From Arenicella sp. (lineage in GTDB: Bacteria > Pseudomonadota > Gammaproteobacteria > Arenicellales > Arenicellaceae): a stretch of DNA of 5,748 nucleotides. The notes under the pieces are model-generated. The model saw only the letters and a program-made list of their open reading frames with translations, was not told where the DNA came from and did no database searches. The position numbers and the translations under genes were made by a program. Below are positions 1 through 5,461 of this stretch, in pieces (within the stretch, counting starts at the first letter, position 1; every line of letters starts with the position of its first letter). The DNA is taken from contig JALZWI010000251.1 in the NCBI GenBank assembly GCA_023299895.1, forward strand, positions 1 through 5,748, written 5' to 3'.

Positions 1-951
1 CCTACATTGCATTACCGTGTAAGCGCTAAAGACCCAGATTGGATTACGGGCGAGATGGTGTTTGAGGGTTTAAAAATGTCGGCTGGTGAATACGAGTTTA
101 TTGAAAATGACTGTCAGCCACCGCTACGTGAACGTATTGCAGTTAATGCGTCTACTAGTTTTTTTATTACCAGTGTGGGGCTTGATGATGGTGCAAACTT
201 AGGTGGGTTGACTGGCGCAGACGCGCACTGTGAAGCTCTGGCAGCTGAACTTAATATTGGTGGCAAAGGCTGGAAAGCTTATCTAAGCACAACTGGTGAA
301 AATGGTGTTAATGCACGAGATCGAATAGGTAATGGCCCTTGGTATAATTCTAGTGGTGATGTTATCGCTACAAGTGTTGATAACTTGCACAGCGACAGCA
401 ATATGCTAACGAAAGAAAACGCTCTTAGTGAGCGTGCAGGTTTGGTTCCGGGTCGTGGTGATGAAGTTAATAAACATGATATTTTAACTGGATCGACTTT
501 AGATGGTTTTGCTTCTGATGGTCAGGGTGATACAACTTGTGGCAATTGGACTAGTAACAGTAAAGATGGCTCGGCGTTAGTCGGTCATTTTGATCGAGTT
601 GGCGGTGGTGATAATCCAGAGTCATGGAATCAAGCGCATAATTCAAGAGGCTGTGGCCAGGAAAATCTTCGGGAAACTGGCGGAGACGGTTTATTCTATT
701 GTTTTGCCAGCGTTGCGAACACTACGAGAATTGATACTGATAATATCATTCCAGTTGTTGGCTATACAGGCACCGAATGGCGGCCAGCTAGACCTGCACC
801 TGAAGTTGATGCACCAGTATCAATTTCGGCAGTTCCTGCGGTGGCAGCAGCTGTCGAAGAAAAGAGCAGTCCGTCAGCATTAACTATTGCTGGTATTATT
901 GCGGCTTTATTGATTGTGGGTGTGATCGTTTTTCGAGGTAAGTCGGCTTAA
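1..951 (+). CDS. Lectin-like exported protein with C-terminal membrane anchor (5' end outside window)
   Basis: The reading frame is open from base 1, so the true start lies upstream. The TTG at position 7 is only the first possible initiator inside the window and no signal peptide follows it. Numbering from that TTG, about residues 52-238 match my recollection of a proteobacterial secreted 'lectin' family: FFITSVG, a GANLGGL-GADAHC segment (C75), WKAYLS, VNARDRIGNGPWYN (102-114), a RGD...HDILTG stretch (150-162), TTCGNWTS (C178), a VGHFDR segment, SRGCGQE (C216) and GLFYCFA (C232). An N-terminal portion with C36 is unassigned. A Pro/Ala/Val-rich linker (about 258-287) leads to one hydrophobic helix (about 291-309) and a short basic tail (RGKSA), which suggests an envelope-anchored domain displayed outside the cytoplasm. 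Sugar binding is not demonstrated and the ligand is unknown. The tail lacks an obvious LPXTG or PEP-CTERM motif. The gene ends 28 bases before a strong terminator, so it is the last gene of its unit. Confidence 0.8.
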   Translation, partial: PTLHYRVSAKDPDWITGEMVFEGLKMSAGEYEFIENDCQPPLRERIAVNASTSFFITSVGLDDGANLGGLTGADAHCEALAAELNIGGKGWKAYLSTTGENGVNARDRIGNGPWYNSSGDVIATSVDNLHSDSNMLTKENALSERAGLVPGRGDEVNKHDILTGSTLDGFASDGQGDTTCGNWTSNSKDGSALVGHFDRVGGGDNPESWNQAHNSRGCGQENLRETGGDGLFYCFASVANTTRIDTDNIIPVVGYTGTEWRPARPAPEVDAPVSISAVPAVAAAVEEKSSPSALTIAGIIAALLIVGVIVFRGKSA

Positions 952-979
952 CGATAAAAACACCAATACACGATAAATT

Positions 980-1015
980 AAAGGGAGCATTGTTTCGTCA
1001 ATGCTCCCTTTTTTT
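980..1015 (+). terminator. Rho-independent terminator between convergent genes
   Basis: A perfect 13-bp stem (980-992 paired with 999-1011; core GGGAGCATTG/CAATGCTCCC) encloses a 6-base loop (TTTCGT) and runs into seven Ts at 1009-1015. It lies just after the stop of the lectin-like gene and 35 bases before the 3' end of the minus-strand permease gene. On the minus strand the stem is followed by a weaker TTTAATTTA tail, so it may serve both genes. Confidence 0.93.
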
Positions 1016-1049
1016 ATCAGCCGCAAGGCACTATAGAGTACGAAACGAA

Positions 1050-1796
1050 TTAGTTTGTAACCACTTCCCAAATTAGACTGACACCGACTAAAAATATTGC
1101 GGTATAAATGATGCGATAGAATATGTCGTTAGATAGATTTTTATTCATCCAAACTCCCATTGCGACACCGATTGGCGCGAGAGGAAGCAGTACCGCAGAG
1201 GTGCCTAAATTTCCCACAGCAAGCATGCCCATTAAGGCATAAGGAACTAGTTTAATTGCATTTAGCGTGGCAAAAAAGATCACCGATGTGCCAACGTAGA
1301 TTTGCCGATCTAACTTTTGTGGCAGCATATATAACTGGTATGTGGGCGCACCAGCATGTGCTACAAAACTGGTATAACCTGAAATGGAACCGAGGAAAAC
1401 ACCAAGAGGTGAACTGGGATTCTTGATCGCGGTAGCAGTGCGACCTTTAAAAATAAAATGGAGGGTAAATAAAATTGCGATTGTGCCAACAATGAGCCGA
1501 ATTGAGTCATCGTTAACTAAATGGGCTGTTAACGCGCCGATAATAATACCAATAACTGCGCCAGGTAATAGAATCATCAGGTTGCGTTTGTCCCATTTGC
1601 CGCGATAGGCAATAATGCTCGAGACATCCATTGCCAGTAGTATTGGTAGCATAATGGCGGCGGCTTGCACGGGCGAAATAACCAATGACATTAAAGGCAC
1701 GGCTAATAAAGCAATTCCGCCAAAACCGCCTTTTGAAACACCAGTTACAAGAACGGCCGGAATCGCAACGGCATAAAAAATAGGGTCAATAATCAT
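1050..1796 (-). CDS. TauE/SafE (TSUP) family membrane permease
   Basis: This 248-residue, very hydrophobic protein has the TauE/SafE layout of two related halves with about eight predicted inner-membrane helices. The first half carries the family motif VSKGGFGG (20-27), followed by the P-x-Q-A-A-A-I-M-L-P segment (42-51). The second half carries the matching SGYTSFVAHAGAPTYQLYMLP block (139-159) and then a QIYVGTSVIFF segment. Length is normal for the family. Members export or import sulfite, sulfoacetate, or other organosulfur and carboxylate anions. The substrate cannot be read from this sequence. The ATG at 1796 is the only reasonable start, because an in-frame TAA lies seven codons upstream. 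No good Shine-Dalgarno sequence is visible in the AT-rich leader. The gene is divergent from the dihaem cytochrome gene and separated from it by 161 bp, and it converges on the terminator at 980-1015. Confidence 0.93.
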   Translation of the reverse strand: MIIDPIFYAVAIPAVLVTGVSKGGFGGIALLAVPLMSLVISPVQAAAIMLPILLAMDVSSIIAYRGKWDKRNLMILLPGAVIGIIIGALTAHLVNDDSIRLIVGTIAILFTLHFIFKGRTATAIKNPSSPLGVFLGSISGYTSFVAHAGAPTYQLYMLPQKLDRQIYVGTSVIFFATLNAIKLVPYALMGMLAVGNLGTSAVLLPLAPIGVAMGVWMNKNLSNDIFYRIIYTAIFLVGVSLIWEVVTN

Positions 1797-1957
1797 TATG
1801 TAATTTGTATTTAATTATGGTGTTAAGGTTATGTATCTTTATGTTTTATATTATTGACTATAACTATAAAAACAGCAGACACAATGTGTGATACTGGCAT
1901 GATCATTGTTTTATTGCTATCTTGTAAAAGTTTACCGTTTTGGAAAAATAAAATAAA
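1797..1957. promoter_or_regulatory. Divergent intergenic region, presumed promoters for permease and cytochrome operon
   Basis: Both flanking genes start from this AT-rich 161-bp spacer, so promoters for each are expected here. TTGACT at 1854-1859 is a good match to a sigma-70 -35 box on the plus strand, but no good -10 sits 16-18 bases after it. A separated inverted repeat, ACAATG (1881-1886) with CATTGT (1904-1909), brackets the 8-bp palindrome ATGATCAT (1899-1906) and could bind a regulator. No clear Shine-Dalgarno sequence precedes either start codon. Exact promoters cannot be assigned. Confidence 0.4.
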
Positions 1958-2689
1958 ATGAATGAATGTAAAAGTACAATTTTTGTTTTGTTCGCCAGCT
2001 TATTATTTAGCTGTATCGCACAAGCTCAACAATACGCCCTTGATTCGCAAGAGGGTGTTGATGGCGCAGAACTATTTGTTCTGTGCGCCTTTTGTCACGG
2101 CGCGCAAGGCCAGGGTGGCCCAGCGTTGGATGCACCTGCGTTAGCAGGAATGGAAGCTTGGTATATTGAAACGCAACTTATTGCTTTTCAAAAAGGCATA
2201 AGAGGCACTCATTCCGATGATGTGCCGGGGCTGCAAATGTCTATCATCGCTGGCGTTGCTAGAAATGCTGCGACAATAAAAAACATAGCTGAGTATATTG
2301 AATTACTACCAACTAATGCCCCAGCTGAGTTGACACGTAATGGAGAAGTGGCTGGCACAGAGCGGCCATTTATATGGCGTTCTAAATACGCTAAATTAAC
2401 ACACCCAGAACCTGTAAATATCGATAACGGTAAAGTTTTATATGCCAGCTGTGGCACGTGCCACGGTAATAAGGCAGAAGGAAATAAAATTTTGCGTGCG
2501 CCGAAACTTACTAACTTAACGTCTAAGTATTTGCATCGCCAACTACAGTACTTCAAGGATGGTATTCGTGGCGCCGACCCAAGAGATACCTATGGTGTGC
2601 AAATGGCGGCATTCACCAATGTGCTGAAAGACGACCAAGCTATCGCAGATGTTGTGGCTTATATCGAGTCGATTGAGGTGACGCAATGA
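1958..2689 (+). CDS. Periplasmic dihaem cytochrome c (cytochrome c4/c553-like)
   Basis: This 243-residue exported electron carrier has a signal peptide at 1-23 (hydrophobic core 7-20, likely cleavage after AQA). It has two class I cytochrome c domains in tandem. Haem sites are CAFCH (43-47) and CGTCH (165-169), with probable axial methionines M94 (in LQMS) and M216 (in VQMA). The halves are visible duplicates: each has a Q-L-x-x-F-x-x-G-I-R-G segment (73-83 and 195-205) just before its methionine. This is the cytochrome c4 plan, though it is somewhat longer than classical c4 because of a linker at about 119-156. Such proteins shuttle electrons in the periplasm to terminal oxidases or accept them from periplasmic dehydrogenases. 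The partner here is not encoded in the window. The ATG at 1958 follows an in-frame stop (TAA, 1949-1951), and the next Met is residue 65. The stop overlaps the start of the beta-trefoil gene by 4 bases, indicating an operon. Confidence 0.92.
   Translation: MNECKSTIFVLFASLLFSCIAQAQQYALDSQEGVDGAELFVLCAFCHGAQGQGGPALDAPALAGMEAWYIETQLIAFQKGIRGTHSDDVPGLQMSIIAGVARNAATIKNIAEYIELLPTNAPAELTRNGEVAGTERPFIWRSKYAKLTHPEPVNIDNGKVLYASCGTCHGNKAEGNKILRAPKLTNLTSKYLHRQLQYFKDGIRGADPRDTYGVQMAAFTNVLKDDQAIADVVAYIESIEVTQ
2675..2680 (+). promoter_or_regulatory. Ribosome binding site inside cytochrome gene, for the beta-trefoil gene
   Basis: GAGGTG lies 5 bases before the ATG at 2686 and inside the last codons of the cytochrome gene. 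It is the clearest Shine-Dalgarno sequence in the window. Together with the ATGA stop/start overlap it supports the chosen start and translational coupling. Confidence 0.7.
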
Positions 2690-3348
2690 GAAAGAACGTA
2701 AGTCTAATGTTGTTGTTTATGTGCAATTGCCTTTTTTTACAAAACGGCTTTGCTCAAATGGGAATGGCGCAAGCACCCGTTGATGAAGGCATAAATCGAA
2801 TTGAAATTAAATTGATTGATTCGCTTGATGAAACTCGTGGCTGGTGTGTTGATTTATTTGCACATTTAACCAATGCCTTACCACTAGGTGGTTTTCAAGG
2901 GCATAACTGCTTTTTGTATTTTGGTAGAGGTGTTACCGAAGATCAGGGCTTTGATTTAGATCGATTTAATCAAACGGGTGAGTTTCAGCTGGTTTACTTT
3001 GATGTTTGTCTGACTCTTTACACACCTAGCGCTGGTTCATTTGTGGCAGCCGAAAGCTGTTCAGGTCAAGATATTCAGAAGTTTTCACTATCGGGTAATG
3101 GTCAAATTAGCCCAAAAGCGGCTCCCGATCTTTGTTTGACTCTTGGTGATCTATCTGTGCCTGGCGGTGGTAGATTGGCGCCTGTTGGCACGCGCCCACC
3201 AGCCTCCAATGAAGATATTCACCTTATCCGCAGGCTCACATTTGAAACCTGTGATGATGCTCAGACAAAGCTACAGCGCTGGACTTTTCGCAGCAGTTAT
3301 CAAGTCGAAGAACCAACCGAACGGTCTCGGTTTTTAGAAAGCGAGTAA
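2686..3348 (+). CDS. Secreted ricin-B-like beta-trefoil protein, coupled to dihaem cytochrome c
   Basis: This 220-residue protein has a signal peptide at 1-23 (hydrophobic segment 7-22, probable cut after GFA), so it should be periplasmic or secreted. The mature part shows a threefold pattern typical of a ricin-type beta-trefoil. Each repeat has a cysteine pair (C54/C75, C108/C125, C150/C189), and each ends in a Q-x-aromatic motif: Q87-G-F89, Q131-K-F133 and Q197-R-W199. The repeats begin GWCVD, FDVCLTLY and DLCLTLG. Only the third repeat keeps the standard QxW. The third repeat also has a longer insert (about 155-180, Gly/Pro-rich). Ricin-B folds usually bind sugars, but some act only as protein-interaction modules, and ligand residues cannot be confirmed here. 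There is no haem motif. The gene overlaps the cytochrome gene by 4 bases, so the two products are probably made together and may form a periplasmic complex. The fold is assigned from the repeat pattern and the function is unknown. Confidence 0.78.
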   Translation: MRKNVSLMLLFMCNCLFLQNGFAQMGMAQAPVDEGINRIEIKLIDSLDETRGWCVDLFAHLTNALPLGGFQGHNCFLYFGRGVTEDQGFDLDRFNQTGEFQLVYFDVCLTLYTPSAGSFVAAESCSGQDIQKFSLSGNGQISPKAAPDLCLTLGDLSVPGGGRLAPVGTRPPASNEDIHLIRRLTFETCDDAQTKLQRWTFRSSYQVEEPTERSRFLESE

Positions 3349-3410
3349 TTCTAATGATTCATGCTAAGTTAACCTTACTTGGTTATCGTTTTTTATTTAT
3401 GGTTTTATGA

Positions 3411-3444
3411 ATATCGATGATTGTTCAGACTTATATCGTTGATT
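3411..3444 (+). repeat. Near-identical 12-bp direct repeat spaced 22 bp
   Basis: ATATCGATGATT (3411-3422) and ATATCGTTGATT (3433-3444) differ at one base and are spaced 22 bp start to start, about two helical turns. An inverted copy of the 8-bp core, AATCATCG, lies at 3533-3540 just before the next gene. This could be an operator array or chance in AT-rich DNA. Confidence 0.4.
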
Positions 3445-3456
3445 ATGAAACTAAGC

Positions 3457-3501
3457 ACATATAAACAATTATTAAAATAACAATTGTTTATATGTTTTTT
3501 T
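3457..3501 (+). terminator. AT-rich hairpin with T-run, probable terminator of cytochrome/beta-trefoil operon
   Basis: A perfect 14-bp inverted repeat (3457-3470 with 3482-3495; ACATATAAACAATT and its complement) has an 11-base loop and is followed by seven Ts (3495-3501). It starts 108 bp after the beta-trefoil stop codon. The stem is almost entirely A-T, so it is weaker than the one at 980-1015. The T-run is on the plus-strand side only, which suits a plus-strand terminator. It could instead be a regulatory palindrome for the following gene. Confidence 0.6.
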
Positions 3502-3512
3502 GATATAAGAGA

Positions 3513-3518
3513 TATAAT
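3513..3518 (+). promoter_or_regulatory. Possible -10 box for the downstream membrane-protein gene
   Basis: A perfect TATAAT lies 33 bases before the ATG at 3552 and just after the presumed terminator. No good -35 hexamer is found 15-18 bases upstream; the nearby TTGATA (3500-3505) is only 7 bases away. In DNA this AT-rich the match may be chance. Confidence 0.3.
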
Positions 3519-3551
3519 TTCCAAAATTTTTTAATCATCGTTGTATACAAA

Positions 3552-4067
3552 ATGTTGGAATCGTTAGAGATAATCATAGAATTTGGTTTAGGGCTCGCAG
3601 GGTTCGCCGGCATCATTGTTGCACTGGCGGGTGATCCTGCTGGGTGGCCGCAACAAGAGCGGGTGCGAGTATTTGGTTTGATTTTTTCTGCTCTGTTGGC
3701 CTGCTTTGCATCTTTGTTATGTTTGGCCTTAGGTAAATATTTTCCTGAACAGTCTGCAGCTAGGATCGCAAGCGGGTTATTTTTTCTACTTGGTTTGTAC
3801 TTTTTCCCAAGACAAGTGTATCGAACCTTTTATATATTTAGACAAGATAAAGAAAATTACAGTCGACGAATTACGATTGTTTTTTCAGTGATTGCATTGC
3901 TTATCTTGTGTGCCAGTTTTTTGGCTGCATTAAATGTCATTTACGAGCCTTTTTCGTTGTTCTATAGTGCAATGGTGTTAACGCTTATGTTCTCGGCTAT
4001 AACCTATGTAAGAGTCTTGTTGTATCGCCCTGCAGGGTCTCTCACAAAAATAAGAAAATCAGAATGA
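3552..4067 (+). CDS. Uncharacterised multi-pass inner-membrane protein
   Basis: I do not recognise a named family for this 171-residue protein. It has about five predicted membrane helices: near 10-27 (glycine-rich, GLGLAGFAGIIVALAG), 40-61, 70-86, 107-128 and 134-157. Basic stretches lie between helices three and four (about 97-106) and at the C terminus (KIRKSE). A short loop after the first helix contains D28-P29 and W32-P33, a pattern I recall from small hypothetical membrane proteins of marine proteobacteria. No catalytic or metal-binding motif is apparent. The ATG at 3552 is the first start after an in-frame stop at 3501-3503, but no Shine-Dalgarno sequence precedes it. The next gene begins 35 bases after the stop, so the two may be co-transcribed. 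Transporter, sensor or structural roles are all possible. Confidence 0.75.
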   Translation: MLESLEIIIEFGLGLAGFAGIIVALAGDPAGWPQQERVRVFGLIFSALLACFASLLCLALGKYFPEQSAARIASGLFFLLGLYFFPRQVYRTFYIFRQDKENYSRRITIVFSVIALLILCASFLAALNVIYEPFSLFYSAMVLTLMFSAITYVRVLLYRPAGSLTKIRKSE

Positions 4068-4102
4068 CAATACTTTACTATCTCAATGAATGAATCTTGC
4101 CT

Positions 4103-4552
4103 ATGAACCTTGAAAATTTAGCTTATATTGGCGAGTTCGTTGCAGCAATAGGTGTGGTTGCCTCTCTGGTTTATTTGTCAATTCAAATAAAGCGCAATGA
4201 ATCTACCACCAGGGCAGCGACTACCCAAGAGCTTTTATCAAAGTCGGTTGATATGTTACTTTGGCACGATGAGAATAGTCCTATGCTTAAAGCTTCAATT
4301 GGTGAGTCATTAAGCCCAAAAGACCGAAAGCGTTTTGAATTAGCTTCGTTTGCGTTATTTTCACACTTCAATAATGCACATCATCAAAACTTAGCAGGTA
4401 AGCTAGATGAAGAAATTTGGAATATGTATGATGCGAGAACACGAAGAAACGTCAACCAAATGGATGACTTTGATGTTTGGTGGGGCCGTTATAAGGTTAA
4501 TTTCACCAAATCGTTTCGCAGTTATATTGAAGGAATTAAAAAAGTTAGTTAA
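4103..4552 (+). CDS. Uncharacterised single-span membrane protein with soluble C-terminal domain
   Basis: The start chosen is ATG 4103 (149 residues). A TTG two codons upstream (4097) is possible but offers no better ribosome site. One hydrophobic helix (about 7-27, IGEFVAAIGVVASLVYLSIQI) is followed at once by basic residues (KRN), so the C-terminal 120 residues are probably cytoplasmic. That domain is predicted to be mostly helical, with histidines and acidic residues (HFNNAHHQN and WNMYDARTRRN) and a late WW pair, but no enzyme motif I can name. The opening pattern is common in small hypothetical proteins of marine gammaproteobacteria, often as isolated genes. It lies 35 bases after the multi-pass protein gene and 18 bases before xerD, on the same strand. 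Function unknown. Confidence 0.72.
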   Translation: MNLENLAYIGEFVAAIGVVASLVYLSIQIKRNESTTRAATTQELLSKSVDMLLWHDENSPMLKASIGESLSPKDRKRFELASFALFSHFNNAHHQNLAGKLDEEIWNMYDARTRRNVNQMDDFDVWWGRYKVNFTKSFRSYIEGIKKVS

Positions 4553-4568
4553 GCCATTTTGCTGGCTT
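4551..4568 (+). other. Small hairpin just before the xerD start codon
   Basis: AAGCCA (4551-4556) pairs with TGGCTT (4563-4568) around a 6-base loop. It occupies the space where a ribosome site for the ATG at 4571 would lie. Only three Ts and an A follow (4567-4570), so it is a poor terminator. It might lower translation of xerD, or mean nothing. Confidence 0.3.
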
Positions 4569-4570
4569 TA

Positions 4571-5461
4571 ATGACTGACCAAAACCAACATCTTATTGAT
4601 CAATTTATTGATGCGGTTTGGCTAGAGTCAGGGTTATCTCAAAACACCTTAAGTGCTTATCGTTCAGACTTAAAACGATTCACTGTTTGGATTGAACCAA
4701 TTTCATTGTTGTTAGTTGAGCAATCACATATTCAGCAATTCTTGGCGACGCTATTAGCATCACAAATTAAAAGTAGTAGCAGTGCCCGTATACTGTCTAC
4801 CTTAAGACGTTTTTATCGTTATCAGATTCGTGAACGCCGTATGCAAGAAGACCCTTGCGCTCAAGTTTTATCGCCCAAGCAGGGCCGCCCATTACCAAAA
4901 GCAATTAGTGAACAACAGGTGACTGATTTATTGCTGGCTCCTGATATTGAAAAACCATTAGGGTTGCGAGATCGAGCAATGCTTGAACTACTTTATGCCA
5001 CAGGGCTAAGGGTTAGTGAGTTAGTTTCGCTCACACTCCTGGAAATAAGTCTTGATGTGGGTGTGGTACGAATTATTGGTAAAGGCGGTAAAGAACGTTT
5101 AGTCCCTTTGGGTGAACAAGCGATTGATTGGGTACGGCGATACCTGCTATGTGGGCGTGAAGCGCTACTCAAAGGTAAAAAGACTGATGCCGTATTCGTA
5201 ACTAACAGAGGCTCGTCAATGTCGCGTCAGGCATTTTGGTATTTAATAAAAAAATACGCAGTGGTTGCAGGAGTTAACCACGATTTATCCCCTCATACTC
5301 TGCGGCATGCTTTTGCGACACATTTAATCAATCATGGCGCTGATCTTCGATCTGTACAAATGTTGCTAGGTCATGCGGACCTCTCGACGACACAAATCTA
5401 TACACATATTGCACGTGAACGTTTACAGTCAATGCATGCTGAGCATCATCCGCGAGGTTAA
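4571..5461 (+). CDS. xerD: Site-specific tyrosine recombinase XerD
   Basis: XerD acts with XerC at the chromosomal dif site, under FtsK control, to resolve chromosome dimers before division. The start chosen is ATG 4571 (296 residues, against 298 in E. coli XerD), where MTDQNQHLIDQFIDAVWLE aligns with the E. coli N terminus. A TTG at 4559 would add four residues without similarity. The N-terminal core-binding domain (about 5-90) includes NTLSAYRSDL and SSSARILSTLRRFYRY. The catalytic domain keeps all six key residues: R147 (ATGLRVSEL), K171 (GKGGKERLVPLG), H242 and R245 (SPHTLRHAFATHL), H268 (LLGHADLSTTQ) and nucleophile Y277 (IYTH). It ends in HAEHHPRG, close to the XerD HQQHHPRA tail and unlike most phage integrases. 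It begins 18 bases after the preceding gene. dsbC, the usual downstream neighbour in enterics, is not seen in the 287 bp that follow. Confidence 0.96.
   Translation: MTDQNQHLIDQFIDAVWLESGLSQNTLSAYRSDLKRFTVWIEPISLLLVEQSHIQQFLATLLASQIKSSSSARILSTLRRFYRYQIRERRMQEDPCAQVLSPKQGRPLPKAISEQQVTDLLLAPDIEKPLGLRDRAMLELLYATGLRVSELVSLTLLEISLDVGVVRIIGKGGKERLVPLGEQAIDWVRRYLLCGREALLKGKKTDAVFVTNRGSSMSRQAFWYLIKKYAVVAGVNHDLSPHTLRHAFATHLINHGADLRSVQMLLGHADLSTTQIYTHIARERLQSMHAEHHPRG

Noticed and set aside
590..883. Open frame of 97 codons inside the lectin-like gene, other frame
   Set aside because: It lies wholly within a well-supported gene, has no ribosome site and has no recognisable protein features.
1384..1608. 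Plus-strand open frame of 74 codons across the permease gene
   Set aside because: It is antisense to a clear TauE/SafE coding region and has no independent support.
1997..2014. Possible lipoprotein cysteine (LFSC, residues 16-19) in the cytochrome signal peptide
   Set aside because: Phe before Ser does not fit the usual lipobox, and a normal AQA cleavage site follows at residue 23.
2209..2556. Minus-strand open frame of 115 codons across the cytochrome gene
   Set aside because: It is antisense to a gene with clear haem motifs, and its sequence shows no domain or signal.
3370..3394. TAACC/GGTTA hairpin followed after three bases by six Ts, just past the beta-trefoil gene
   Set aside because: The 5-bp stem is too weak and is separated from the T-run. 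The perfect hairpin at 3457-3495 is a better terminator.
4571..5461. Tyrosine recombinase as a sign of an integrative element or integron
   Set aside because: Length, N terminus and the HHPRG-type C terminus match housekeeping XerD. There is no adjacent tRNA gene, attachment-site repeat, excisionase or attC-like array.
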